A DNA stretch of 64,000 bases from Acetobacter fabarum (GCF_011516925.1 NZ_WOTG01000001.1:496001-560000), one strand, 5' to 3'; shown: positions 9,034 through 17,298, counted from the first letter of the stretch. The notes: generated by a model not told the origin, from the sequence alone. Translations and numbers: made by a program.

Positions 9034-9744
9034 TTACGCTCCTTGTGGCAGACCAAACAGGCTGGCGGCCTGCTGCAGGGAGGCCGCAACACGGTGACGG
9101 ACACCGGGTACCGTTTTATCCTCGGGGCGGGCAATCTGGCAGACCTGCAACCCGGCCTGCTCGGCGGCTTCCAGCTCGGCCACCACATCGGACAGGAACA
9201 GCACATCCGCCGGAACCCAGCCAGCCTTGCGCACAATGGCGCTGTAGCTGGCACTTTCCCTTTTGCCCCCCATTTCCAGGTCAAAGAACGCACTGAACAG
9301 GGGCGTTACGTCCCCCTGCTCCGTGTAGCCGTAAATCAGCTTCTGCGCGGCCTGAGAGCCGGAGGAATACACGGCCAGCGTCAGCCCTGCCGCTTTCCAT
9401 GCCTTTAAGGTCGGCACAACATCGGGGTAGAGGTCGGCCACCAGTTCGCCCTCGCGGTAGCCCTGTTCCCAGCATAGCCCCTGCAGGCTTTTAAGGGGGG
9501 CTACCTTGGCGTCCGTATCCATCCAGCGTTCAAGCTGTTCTGCGGCTGGCACACCGGGTGCCAGTTCCGCCGTCTGGGCCAGTGCCTGCGCCACCACGGG
9601 GTTATCGTGCTGGGCAAGCAGCGCAGGCAGGTGTTTGCGCGCGTAGGGGAAGAGAACTTTGTGCACAAAAGCCACCGGCAGGGTGGTGCCTTCAATATCC
9701 AGCAGCACCACGCGCGGCGTGGTCAAGCCCGTATTCTGAATCAT
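9034..9744 (-). CDS. mtnC: Enolase-phosphatase E1 (methionine salvage)
   Basis: 236 residues, HAD superfamily. It performs both the enolase and phosphatase steps that turn 2,3-diketomethylthiopentyl-1-phosphate into acireductone. Motif I is LLDIEGTTLP near the N-terminus, then YSSGSQ (motif II Ser) and KRESASYSAI (motif III Lys), with LFLSDVVAELEAA as motif IV, in the order expected of MtnC. It lies 15 bp after mtnD and 7 bp before ribF. Confidence 0.95.
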   Translation of the reverse strand: MIQNTGLTTPRVVLLDIEGTTLPVAFVHKVLFPYARKHLPALLAQHDNPVVAQALAQTAELAPGVPAAEQLERWMDTDAKVAPLKSLQGLCWEQGYREGELVADLYPDVVPTLKAWKAAGLTLAVYSSGSQAAQKLIYGYTEQGDVTPLFSAFFDLEMGGKRESASYSAIVRKAGWVPADVLFLSDVVAELEAAEQAGLQVCQIARPEDKTVPGVRHRVAASLQQAASLFGLPQGA

Positions 9745-9759
9745 GATCCTGAACTCTTG

Positions 9760-10305
9760 CTAGCTGGAAAAGGAGGGAAACTGGCGGGCAATATCCGCCC
9801 CCGTGTACTGGGCCACCCAGCCTTCCTTATGGGTAAAGATGCGCAGGGTCACCATATCGGGCTGCGGGCCTGCATCAAACCAGTGCTTATACCCTTCCGG
9901 CACGGAAATCAGGTCTCCCTGCGTGCATTCCACGTCATACACCCGGTCCTTGATGTGCATGATGAAGTGACCACCCCCATGCACAAAAAACCGTACCTCG
10001 TCCTCACTATGCGTATGTTCGGACAGGAACTTGCTGCGCAGGGCTTCCTTGTTGGGGGTCTGGGCGTTTACGCGCAGCACGTCGGCCGAGCCTGCCCCGG
10101 TTTCGCCCATCAGCCGGTCCAGCCAGGGGCGGTAGGTGGCCAGCACGGTGGCTTCATCCGCATCCTTTGCCGGGGGCTGCACGGCATCCCACCGTTCAAA
10201 GCGGATGCCAAACGGAGCAAGGGCTGCTGCAATTTCTGCTGCATCGTGGGTCTGCAACAGGGGCACGCCGGGGCGGGTGTCCTCAAACACACTCAGGCTG
10301 CTCAT
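9760..10305 (-). CDS. mtnD: Acireductone dioxygenase
   Basis: 181 residues, cupin fold. It oxidises acireductone to the 2-keto acid of methionine plus formate (Fe form), the last special step of aerobic methionine salvage. Metal ligands are visible in EHTHSEDEVRFFVHG (His-x-His-x4-Glu) and a further His downstream. The start ATG at 10305 overlaps the mtnB stop as ATGA; the 30 extra codons upstream lie in mtnB. Confidence 0.95.
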   Translation of the reverse strand: MSSLSVFEDTRPGVPLLQTHDAAEIAAALAPFGIRFERWDAVQPPAKDADEATVLATYRPWLDRLMGETGAGSADVLRVNAQTPNKEALRSKFLSEHTHSEDEVRFFVHGGGHFIMHIKDRVYDVECTQGDLISVPEGYKHWFDAGPQPDMVTLRIFTHKEGWVAQYTGADIARQFPSFSS

Positions 10306-10925
10306 ATCCCCAGCTTCCTTCTTTCCAGAACACAGGCAAGCAGGAACTCCAGCCCTTCCAGCCGGGCAAGGGCTGCGGCCATGGTCTTGCCCCACACGTA
10401 CACACCATGGCCACGGATAATGTAGCCTGCGGGCATGTCGGCAAAAAACGGTTCTACCTCACGCGCCAGACGGGCAATATCCTGATCATTGGCAAAAAAC
10501 GGTATGCGCACTGCCGCGTCATGCGTGTTCTGCCCCTCAAACACTTTCTGAACCTCGTACCCTTCCACAACAAGGGCTGGGGAAGGCTCGATCATGGACA
10601 GAACGGTGGACGCAACGGAATGACCGTGCAGCACGGCCCCCACGTCGGGCAGCAGGCGGTAAACCTGGCAGTGCAGAAGTGTTTCCGCACTCGGTTTGTT
10701 ATCCGGCTGGTGGGGCTGGCCCGCCAGATCCACGGTAATTACGTCATTCTGGGTTAAAAAACCCTTGTGGCAACCAGAGCGTGTAATGGCGATGCGCCCG
10801 TCGGGCAGCCTGCAACTGATGTTGCCTGCCGTAGCGGGCACCCAGCCGCGCGCATCCAGCCGCTGCCCCGCATGCACAATATCCTGCGCGCCGCGGACAA
10901 AATCCGTGGTGGCGTTATCCGTCAT
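10302..10925 (-). CDS. mtnB: Methylthioribulose-1-phosphate dehydratase
   Basis: 207 residues, class II aldolase fold. It dehydrates 5-methylthioribulose-1-phosphate, the step before MtnC. Visible signatures are WVPATAGNIS near the N-terminus, SGCHKGFL, the zinc ligands in LHGHSVAST and a third His in YIIRGHGVYVWG. First of three translationally linked mtn genes (mtnB-mtnD-mtnC). mtnA and a methylthioadenosine phosphorylase or kinase are not in the window, so the pathway's first steps must be encoded elsewhere. Confidence 0.95.
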   Translation of the reverse strand: MTDNATTDFVRGAQDIVHAGQRLDARGWVPATAGNISCRLPDGRIAITRSGCHKGFLTQNDVITVDLAGQPHQPDNKPSAETLLHCQVYRLLPDVGAVLHGHSVASTVLSMIEPSPALVVEGYEVQKVFEGQNTHDAAVRIPFFANDQDIARLAREVEPFFADMPAGYIIRGHGVYVWGKTMAAALARLEGLEFLLACVLERRKLGI

Positions 10926-10952
10926 GATACTGCTGGCCTTCCTCGGCGTTGG

Positions 10953-11204
10953 TTAGTGCTGGGTGGTCTTGTCTGCTGGGGCGGCGGTGCGCTCGGCAGC
11001 AGCGGCAGGGGGAGGCGCAATATGGCCGGAGCCCGCACGGGGTGGGGCGTCATCCATCGGTTCGTCATCAGCCATGTGTTTCTTGAAGGATTTTATGCCC
11101 TTGGCCATATCCCCCATGATGGTGCTGATCTTGCCGCCACCACCAAACAACACCAGCACGACCACCAGAACAATAAGCCAGTGCCAGATGCTCAAGCTGC
11201 CCAT
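10953..11204 (-). CDS. tatA: Sec-independent protein translocase subunit TatA
   Basis: 83 residues. One N-terminal membrane helix ([15 protein letters not shown]), a glycine hinge (FGGGGK), then the amphipathic helix [20 protein letters not shown] and a Pro/Ala-rich acidic tail, the standard TatA plan. TatA oligomers form the pore for folded twin-arginine proteins. The ATG at 11204 was chosen because the membrane helix begins right there; the frame is open 39 codons upstream with no protein-like content. tatB and tatC are not adjacent. It lies 27 bp upstream of mtnB. Confidence 0.93.
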   Translation of the reverse strand: MGSLSIWHWLIVLVVVLVLFGGGGKISTIMGDMAKGIKSFKKHMADDEPMDDAPPRAGSGHIAPPPAAAAERTAAPADKTTQH

Positions 11205-11330
11205 TCCACTCTTCCTTAACCTGATGGCGCGCATGTGCGGCCAGTCTGCTTGCCGTAATCGGCCTTGTACATGAGGGCGAACACGCCGTGATGCAAGTTT
11301 TTCCTTTTTAACCCCGCGCAATCGCCCTGT

Positions 11331-11789
11331 TCAGCTATTTCCGGGGGCATACGGTTCTATAAATCCGTAGGTTGGGTAAACCGTCTTGCCATAGGCATGT
11401 GTGGGGGACCACCACACGCGCACGCGCGTCCAGTCATTACGGGGGGATACGTCCTGTACCGGGGCGTGGCGTGTGACCTCACCCGGCTCCCAGTTTGCGT
11501 GATCCACCAGCACCAGACGGTTGCTCCGCACCTCCCTGACCACCGAAACATGGCCCGAAGGCAGCCTGTGCGTGGAGCGGAACACAAGCACATCCCCCGC
11601 TCTGGGGCGGGAGGCCCGTGCGTACTGCCCCCGCGCCTGCCACCACCAGGTTGCGGCATCTCCACGCAGGTTGATGTCCGAATGTTCCCGCGCATAGGGC
11701 GCACACTGCACGGACCCATGCCAGTTACCGCCCCCCGCACAGGCCGCCAATAGCGGCAGCAGGGCAAGGCATGACCAACCTGCCCTCAC
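11331..11789 (-). CDS. CHAP-domain lipoprotein (probable cell-wall amidase)
   Basis: 152 residues from the GTG at 11789, whose GTGA overlaps the recX stop. Signal peptide with a lipobox-like LLAAC, then a CHAP domain: Cys in SVQCAPYAREHS, then RAGDVLVF, and the His in LPSGHVSVVREV. CHAP enzymes are NlpC/P60-related amidases or endopeptidases that cut peptidoglycan, acting in the periplasm. An alternative GTG nine codons upstream exists but would lie inside recX and precede the signal peptide. Substrate specificity cannot be told. Confidence 0.8.
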   Translation of the reverse strand: MRAGWSCLALLPLLAACAGGGNWHGSVQCAPYAREHSDINLRGDAATWWWQARGQYARASRPRAGDVLVFRSTHRLPSGHVSVVREVRSNRLVLVDHANWEPGEVTRHAPVQDVSPRNDWTRVRVWWSPTHAYGKTVYPTYGFIEPYAPGNS

Positions 11790-12448
11790 GACTCGGCCCT
11801 CAGGCGGTCCATCCACTCCTCCGCTTCCTCGTGCTGCATTTCCAGCACACGCTGGGCCACATCGCGCGCAAAACCTGCCCGGGCGAGCACACCCAGCGCC
11901 CTGTTCCGCCGGGCCATGCCTGTGGCGTCGTCCTCATCTTCCGTGGCGGGTTCAGTGGCAAAGGGGCCAAGCCTGCGCTTGCGCGCCAGCACCAGTGCGG
12001 CACAGAGCTCCTGCTCGGCTGCACTCAGGGTACCTACAGCCATATCCAGTGCTTCATCACGCACCTGTGGTGCCACACCTTTTGCAGCCAGATGCGCCTG
12101 CACCGCACGCGCCGAACGCCCCGAGCGCACAAGCCTGCGCACGCGTGAGCGGGCAAACACCGCATCATCCACCGCGCCAAGGCGCACCATATCCTCCACC
12201 ACTGCACTCACAACGGGGTGCAGCCCGGCGGCGTGCTCTGCCACGCTCTCCGCACAATCCCCTGCCCTCTGGGCTTTTTGTGCCCAGCGGGCAACGCGGC
12301 GCAGCAGAACCTGCTCCAGCCCCTGCCGGGTCGTGCCAAACCGGGCCAGATGCGCCAAAGCGGCCTCCCGCAGAGTAGAACGCTGCGGAGGTGGGCAGGT
12401 AAAGGAAGGAGGCACGGTCTTGTCCATTACGGAAGATAGTATGCCCAT
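11786..12448 (-). CDS. recX: Regulatory protein RecX
   Basis: 220 residues. RecX binds RecA filaments and limits recombinase activity. The protein is a set of three-helix RecX repeats: LREAALAHLARFGTTRQGLEQVLLRRV at the N-terminus, then a stretch with LGAVDDAVFARSRVRRLVRSG, and a C-terminal repeat ending ARAGFARDVAQRVL. The ATG at 12448 has an AAAGGTG ribosome site 6 bp upstream and is preferred over the ATG at 12427, which has none. The frame stays open far upstream, but that part is antisense to argD. recA is not nearby. Confidence 0.85.
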   Translation of the reverse strand: MGILSSVMDKTVPPSFTCPPPQRSTLREAALAHLARFGTTRQGLEQVLLRRVARWAQKAQRAGDCAESVAEHAAGLHPVVSAVVEDMVRLGAVDDAVFARSRVRRLVRSGRSARAVQAHLAAKGVAPQVRDEALDMAVGTLSAAEQELCAALVLARKRRLGPFATEPATEDEDDATGMARRNRALGVLARAGFARDVAQRVLEMQHEEAEEWMDRLRAES

Positions 12449-12529
12449 GTCGCACCTTTGCGCCACTACGCGCTCGCGCTTAAATTGCCATGCTGCATAT
12501 TTGACATGCAAAGTATTCAATACAGAAGT

Positions 12530-12559
12530 TTGACACCCGCAACATGAACACGGCATTAT
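12530..12559 (+). promoter_or_regulatory. Candidate promoter of the argD leader
   Basis: TTGACA (12530-12535), an 18-bp spacer and CATTAT (12554-12559). The -35 is a perfect consensus match. Transcription would begin near 12566, about 114 bp before the argD ATG. A second TTGACA at 12501-12506 has no good -10 partner. Confidence 0.5.
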
Positions 12560-12565
12560 GGTGCC

Positions 12566-12619
12566 ATGCGCAACGGGCCGCCCGCTCCACCCTTGTACGG
12601 TAGCGGGCGTTTTTTGTTT
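12566..12619 (+). terminator. Intrinsic terminator inside the argD leader (possible attenuator)
   Basis: CGCCCGCT (12579-12586) pairs with AGCGGGCG (12602-12609). An inner ACC/GGT pairing and a 7-nt loop extend the stem across a 2-nt bulge. Six T follow at 12610-12615, then G and TTTT. GCGCAA (12568-12573) can also pair with TTGCGC (12619-12624) around it. No gene lies upstream on this strand (recX is divergent), so the hairpin must act on a leader transcript. An ATG at 12566, almost exactly at the predicted transcription start, opens a 28-codon frame ending at 12652 that runs through the hairpin and has a Pro-Pro-Ala-Pro-Pro stretch on its left arm. Confidence 0.55.
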
Positions 12620-12679
12620 TGCGCTGTTCCAGATTCCCTCATTCAGGTTTGATAACCACCAACGTAAAGACCAGATTCC

Positions 12680-13894
12680 ATGATTCCTCCCCTGATGCCG
12701 ACCTATAAGCGTGCCGACCTCGCCTTTGAGCGGGGCGAAGGCTCCTGGCTGTACGCATCGGACGGGCGACGATTCCTGGACTTTGCGGCGGGCATTGCCA
12801 CCTGCTCCATTGGTCACGCCCACCCGCATCTGGTAGAAACCATAAGCCAGCAGGCCGGGCGGGTCATGCATGTGTCCAACCTGTTCCGCATTCCGCAGGC
12901 GGAAAAACTGGCCGAACGGCTTGTGGCCAACACGTTTGCCGATAGCGTGTTCTTCTGCAATTCCGGCGCGGAAGCCAACGAAGGCATGGTCAAGATGGCC
13001 CGCCGCGCCCAGATGCTGGCAGGCCACCCCGAGCGGACCCAGATCATCTGCATGGATGGTGCATTCCATGGCCGGACACTGGCCATGCTCTCCGCCACCG
13101 GCAACCCGAAATATCTGGAAGGGTTTGGCACGCCGGTCACTGACTTTGTGCATGTACCCTTTAATGACCTTGAAGCCGTAAAGGCCGCCATTACCCCGCG
13201 CACCGCAGCGGTTATGCTGGAGCCCATTCAGGGGGAAAGCGGCATCAAGCGCGCCAGCGTGGAATATCTGCGTGCCCTGCGCGCCCTGTGCGACCAGACA
13301 GGCGTACTGCTTGCCCTTGATGAGGTGCAAAGTGGTGTTGGCCGTACAGGCCGCCTGTTTGCCCACCAATGGGCCGGCATTACGCCCGATGTCATGAGCA
13401 CGGCCAAGGGGCTTGGCGGGGGTTTTCCCATCGGGGCCATTCTGGCGACCGAGACTGTGGCCAAAGCCATGACCGCAGGCACGCACGGTACCACCTTTGG
13501 CGGCAACCCGCTGGCCTGTGCTGCCGCCAACGCGGTGCTGGACGTGCTGCTCGTCCCCGGCTTTATGGATCAGGTCTGTGCCCGTGCCGCCCTGCTGGAC
13601 GAACTGCTGGACAGTCTGGTGGCCGATGCGCCCGACGTGTTTGAACAGCGCCGTGGGCTTGGGCTGCTGATTGGCCTGCGCTGCGTACCCGCAGTGGGCG
13701 ACGTACAGACCGCCGCCCAGAATGCTGGGCTCCTGTGCGTCACAGCGGGGGACAACGTCCTGCGCCTTGTGCCGCCCCTGACCGTAACGGAAGAAGACTG
13801 CCGCAAGGCCGTAGCCATGCTGGTGCAGGCCGTAACAACGCTGCGCACCCACCCTGATAACAAAAACAAGACAGTTCTGGAGACAACCCCATGA
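12680..13894 (+). CDS. argD: Acetylornithine aminotransferase
   Basis: 404 residues, a class III PLP-dependent aminotransferase. It makes N-acetylornithine in arginine biosynthesis and may also act on succinyl-diaminopimelate. Visible are CNSGAEANEGMVKMAR (PLP phosphate site), AFHGRTLA, LALDEVQSGVGRTG with the PLP-ring Asp, and STAKGLGGGFPIGA with the Schiff-base Lys. It is coupled to argF by a 4-bp ATGA overlap. The leader contains a promoter and an intrinsic terminator. Confidence 0.96.
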   Translation: MIPPLMPTYKRADLAFERGEGSWLYASDGRRFLDFAAGIATCSIGHAHPHLVETISQQAGRVMHVSNLFRIPQAEKLAERLVANTFADSVFFCNSGAEANEGMVKMARRAQMLAGHPERTQIICMDGAFHGRTLAMLSATGNPKYLEGFGTPVTDFVHVPFNDLEAVKAAITPRTAAVMLEPIQGESGIKRASVEYLRALRALCDQTGVLLALDEVQSGVGRTGRLFAHQWAGITPDVMSTAKGLGGGFPIGAILATETVAKAMTAGTHGTTFGGNPLACAAANAVLDVLLVPGFMDQVCARAALLDELLDSLVADAPDVFEQRRGLGLLIGLRCVPAVGDVQTAAQNAGLLCVTAGDNVLRLVPPLTVTEEDCRKAVAMLVQAVTTLRTHPDNKNKTVLETTP

Positions 13895-14889
13895 GTGCGG
13901 CTCTTTCCACCTCCTCCATTACGCCGGTGCAGACGGGGCTCCGCCACTTTCTCGACCTCAAGGATCTGGACGGGGCAACCCTGCGCCAGATTCTGGACGT
14001 TGCCAGCAGCATGAAGCGGATGCAACAGAACCGCCGCTTCCCGCTCCACCCCCGCCAGCCTCTGGCGGGGCGCCAGCTTGGGCTTATTCTCTCCAAGCCT
14101 TCCACCCGTACCCGCGTCTCCTTTGAAGTGGGCATGCGCCAGCTTGGGGGGGATGCCGTTGTGCTCAGCCCGCAGGACATGCAGATCGGGCGGGGGGAAA
14201 CACTGGCCGATACAGCCCGTGTGCTCTCCCGCTTTGTGGATGCCATTGTGCTGCGGACGGGCAACACCACCAACCTGCACGAACTGGCACGCTGGAGCAC
14301 AAGCCCGGTCATTAACGGGCTGACCCCGGACTCCCACCCCGTGCAGATTCTGGCCGACATCATGACGTTTGAGGAACATCGCGGCCCCGTGCGTGGCCGC
14401 ACGTTTGCCTGGACAGGTGACGGCAACAACGTTCTGGTCTCCCTGATCGAAGGGGCCGTGCGCTTTGGCTTCAAGCTTCGGGCGGCAACTCCGGCCAAAA
14501 TGAAGCCCCCGCAGGCTGTGCTGGACTGGGCCCTGCAGGAAGGCGGCGATGTGGAATGGATGGAAGACCCCCGCGCTGCGGTGGAAAAGGCCGACTGCAT
14601 TGTAACGGACACGTGGGTCAGCATGTCCGACTCGCACGAGGAGGCCGCTTCCCGCATGGCACGGCTTGAACCCTACCGCGTGGATGCAAAATTGATGGCG
14701 CAGGCCGCCCCCGATGCCCTGTTCATGCACTGCCTGCCTGCCCATATTGGGGAGGAAGTGACGCAGGACGTGTTTGAAGGCCCGCATTCCGTTGTGTTTG
14801 ACGAGGCCGAAAACCGACTGCATGCCCAGAAGGGCATTCTGGCATGGACAATGGGGGGGGCTAACTGGACCTCCTTTGGCAAGGAATAA
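13891..14889 (+). CDS. argF: Ornithine carbamoyltransferase
   Basis: 332 residues. It makes citrulline from ornithine and carbamoyl phosphate. The carbamoyl-phosphate motif SKPSTRTRVSFEVGM lies near residue 70, the ornithine-binding Asp in DTWVSMSD, and the catalytic Cys in MHCLPAHIGEEV. A run of eight G (14853-14860) lies 10 codons before the stop; slipping there would read into the next gene's frame. Overlaps argD by 4 bp. Confidence 0.97.
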   Translation: MSAALSTSSITPVQTGLRHFLDLKDLDGATLRQILDVASSMKRMQQNRRFPLHPRQPLAGRQLGLILSKPSTRTRVSFEVGMRQLGGDAVVLSPQDMQIGRGETLADTARVLSRFVDAIVLRTGNTTNLHELARWSTSPVINGLTPDSHPVQILADIMTFEEHRGPVRGRTFAWTGDGNNVLVSLIEGAVRFGFKLRAATPAKMKPPQAVLDWALQEGGDVEWMEDPRAAVEKADCIVTDTWVSMSDSHEEAASRMARLEPYRVDAKLMAQAAPDALFMHCLPAHIGEEVTQDVFEGPHSVVFDEAENRLHAQKGILAWTMGGANWTSFGKE

Positions 14890-14893
14890 GCAG

Positions 14894-15211
14894 ATGTGCG
14901 ATGCGGAAAAACCCGTAACACCCACAACAACGGAAGAAACACCCTCCGTTCCCGGCTGGGTTGAACCGGCGCTGGACACCATTCTGGCTACCCTTCCCTT
15001 TACTGCGGACAAGCTGGCCCCTTTGCGCGCGTCGTATCTGGACTGTCTGGCCGGGTGTGGGCGCGCGGGAGATCTGGATATGGAGCACGACGCATGCCGC
15101 AAGGGCTTCCTGCGCGCGTTGGTTGACACGCTGGGCCTGGCCCCCGATGCGACCCGCACGCTTGAACAGCAGCTTGAAAAACTCGAACTGGATATTTCCG
15201 CTCAGGTCTGA
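14894..15211 (+). CDS. Small acidic protein of unknown function
   Basis: 105 residues, not recognised. It starts 4 bp after the argF stop and so probably belongs to the argD-argF transcript. After a Thr/Pro-rich N-terminus the protein looks alpha-helical and soluble, with three Cys in residues ~47-68 (DCLAGCGRAG, HDACRKGF) that could bind a metal or form a disulfide. No signal peptide or membrane helix. Its place between argF and hslO suggests a lineage-conserved gene; the ATG has no strong ribosome site, consistent with coupling to argF. Confidence 0.6.
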   Translation: MCDAEKPVTPTTTEETPSVPGWVEPALDTILATLPFTADKLAPLRASYLDCLAGCGRAGDLDMEHDACRKGFLRALVDTLGLAPDATRTLEQQLEKLELDISAQV

Positions 15212-15223
15212 GCCACCCCTATG

Positions 15224-15257
15224 CTCCCTGCCGCAGGCCCCACCCTGCGGCAGGGAG
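15224..15257 (+). other. Perfect 14-bp hairpin upstream of hslO
   Basis: CTCCCTGCCGCAGG (15224-15237) and its exact reverse complement (15244-15257) around a 6-nt loop. It lies 13 bp after the stop of the preceding gene and 43 bp before the hslO ATG. It is very stable but lacks a U-tract, so it is either an RNA-processing or stabilising structure or a poor terminator. Confidence 0.6.
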
Positions 15258-15300
15258 AGGCAGGACCTTGATGTTTATGTTGGCAGGATAGAACGTTTTT

Positions 15301-16269
15301 ATGGAAAAACCGGCTTTTCTCGACCGTGACCGCCCCGATGTGCCCGGTCTGGTGGTTCCGGGCGGTGTAACGCCCTTCTATCTGGCAGGCCGTCCGGTCC
15401 GTGGGCGGCTGATCCGCCTTGGCGTGCTGGCCGATGCCATGCTGACCCGCCATGACAACCCCGATCAGGTTACCGCCCTTGCGGGCAAGGCGCTGGCTCT
15501 GGTGGCAGCACTGGCCTCCGCCCTTAAGTTTCAGGGGTCATTCTCCCTCCAGATCAAGGGCGATGGCCCGGTTTCCATGCTGGTGGCAGACTGCACGCAT
15601 GATGGCGCCCTGCGCTTTTATGCCCGTTCGGATGAAGACGCACTGAACGCCCTGCTGGCCCAGAACCCTACCCCCACGGACAGGGAACTGCTGGGGAATG
15701 GCTACCTTGCCCTGACTGTTGACCAAGGGGCGGACATGGAGCGCCACCAAGGTATTGTGGAAATTGCGGGCGATGACCTGTCCGCCATGGCCACCCATTA
15801 CTTTGCCACCAGCGAGCAGCATGCCTGCTGGATCATGCTGGCATGCAAAATGACCGATGCGGGCTGGCGCTCTGGCGCACTCGTGCTCGAACGCATTGCA
15901 GGGGAAGGTGGCACGGCCGAAGCCGAACTGACCACGCCTGACGGCACAACCCACGACGACACCGCATGGGAGACAGCGACCATTCTGGCAACCACGCTCA
16001 GCGTGGGTGAACTGCTCGATGATACCCTGCCCGGCCCCCAGCTTTTACACCGCCTGTTCCATGAGGAAGATCTGCTTGTCAGCCAGTCCCGCGCTCTGGC
16101 GTTTGGCTGCCGCTGCTCGCGCGCAAGGCTGGTGGAGGTGCTCCAGCACTTCCCCGAAGATGATCTGGACCACATGTGCGTGAACAATGACACCATCGTT
16201 ATGACCTGTGAGTTCTGTAACAAGGATTTTCATTTCCCACGCAGGGACATCGCCTCCGCCACAAGCTGA
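15301..16269 (+). CDS. hslO: Redox-regulated chaperone Hsp33
   Basis: 322 residues. Hsp33 is a cytosolic holdase switched on by oxidation of a C-terminal zinc centre. The four zinc Cys are present as CRC (GCRCSRARL, residue ~263) and CEFC (MTCEFCNKDF, residue ~302). The N-terminal substrate-binding fold is shown by FQGSFSLQIKGDGPVSMLVADC. An extra Cys lies in DHMCVNND. The ATG at 15301 follows the 14-bp hairpin. For an acetate- and oxidation-exposed bacterium an oxidative chaperone fits, but this is inference. Confidence 0.95.
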   Translation: MEKPAFLDRDRPDVPGLVVPGGVTPFYLAGRPVRGRLIRLGVLADAMLTRHDNPDQVTALAGKALALVAALASALKFQGSFSLQIKGDGPVSMLVADCTHDGALRFYARSDEDALNALLAQNPTPTDRELLGNGYLALTVDQGADMERHQGIVEIAGDDLSAMATHYFATSEQHACWIMLACKMTDAGWRSGALVLERIAGEGGTAEAELTTPDGTTHDDTAWETATILATTLSVGELLDDTLPGPQLLHRLFHEEDLLVSQSRALAFGCRCSRARLVEVLQHFPEDDLDHMCVNNDTIVMTCEFCNKDFHFPRRDIASATS

Positions 16270-16356
16270 GCGCCTTGTTTGTAACGCATGGTTGACGCAG
16301 CCCCACGCTGGGGGCCTGCGTTGGATTATTTCAGTCGGCTGTTCAAGAGGTTGTGC

Positions 16357-17298
16357 ATGATGCCGTTCCCCCGTATGCGCCTTTCCCATCTGGTTGCCGC
16401 TTTTGTGCTGCCAGCAGCACTTGCCGGGTGCGCGGACCAGCCCCAGCCAACCCGGTTTGCGCCGCTGAGCTATGATTATCTGGGCCAGATTCACCTGAAC
16501 GTGGCCACGCTGGATGTGGTGGACAATTCCGTAGCCAACCCGGAACCGGGGGATATTGGTTACAAATCCCCCTCCCCGCCCGACCACACGCTACGGCAGA
16601 TGGCGGCAGACCGGCTGATCGCAACAGGCAATGCAGCAGCGGCCAGCACCGCCCATTTTGTTATTGACCGTGCGTTTATCTTGCACCAGCCCGGCGGCAC
16701 GCTGGACGGGCAGATGGATATTCATCTGGACATCCTCAACCCCGAAGGCAGGCGCGTGGCGACGGCCTCCGCACAGGCAACCCAGACCCTCCACCCCGAT
16801 CCTTCGCAGGATGTGGAAAGCCCGGCCAATCTGTACGAAATTACAAAAGACATGATGCAGACCATCAATGTCGAATTTGAGTACCAGATCCGCCATTCCC
16901 TGAACAAATGGCTGGTGGATGCGGGGGGCACCCCCATGAACAACGCCATCCAGACCCAGCCCCTGACAGGCGCACCGGATGCAACAGCCCCGGTACCTTC
17001 CGCTGCCGCGGTATCCACCCCTGCGGCGGACACAATGTCTGACACCAAAAGGCTGACCGAACTGCCATCTGCAGGAACAACCCCTGCAAATGTTAGTGTA
17101 GACTCTGCCAGCACGGACACCGCCTCCAGCGCAGCCCAGTCCAGCACGCCAGCACCCGCACAGGCACAGGCGGCACCGCAGGAGAGTGAACCCAGCGCCA
17201 TCTTCCCCGCCGGGACAGATGACACCCCGGCTCCGGCCAAAACCCTTTCCCCCAAAGCGGGTTTTTTAACCCTGCCCGCCAACAAAAAAACACGCTAA
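16357..17298 (+). CDS. Putative lipoprotein with low-complexity tail
   Basis: 313 residues, not assigned to a known family. The ATG at 16357 is preceded by AAGAGG 7 bp upstream; the longer open frame has no better start. Signal peptide with lipobox LAGC (Cys ~25), then a globular region of ~150 residues, rich in beta-type sequence (MDIHLDILNPEGRRVATA), that ends with an amphipathic helix. Residues ~190-313 are Ala/Pro/Ser/Thr-rich and probably disordered. Predicted to be envelope-anchored. Neighbours (hslO, hrpB) give no clue to function. Confidence 0.7.
   Translation: MMPFPRMRLSHLVAAFVLPAALAGCADQPQPTRFAPLSYDYLGQIHLNVATLDVVDNSVANPEPGDIGYKSPSPPDHTLRQMAADRLIATGNAAAASTAHFVIDRAFILHQPGGTLDGQMDIHLDILNPEGRRVATASAQATQTLHPDPSQDVESPANLYEITKDMMQTINVEFEYQIRHSLNKWLVDAGGTPMNNAIQTQPLTGAPDATAPVPSAAAVSTPAADTMSDTKRLTELPSAGTTPANVSVDSASTDTASSAAQSSTPAPAQAQAAPQESEPSAIFPAGTDDTPAPAKTLSPKAGFLTLPANKKTR

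Noticed and set aside
12449-13852. Upstream extension of the recX frame (the whole open frame is 688 codons)
   Set aside because: It is antisense to argD, has no protein-like composition, and recX ends its homology at the start chosen here.
13570-15159. Long minus-strand open frame (529 codons)
   Set aside because: Antisense to argD and argF; caused by high GC third positions in the real genes.
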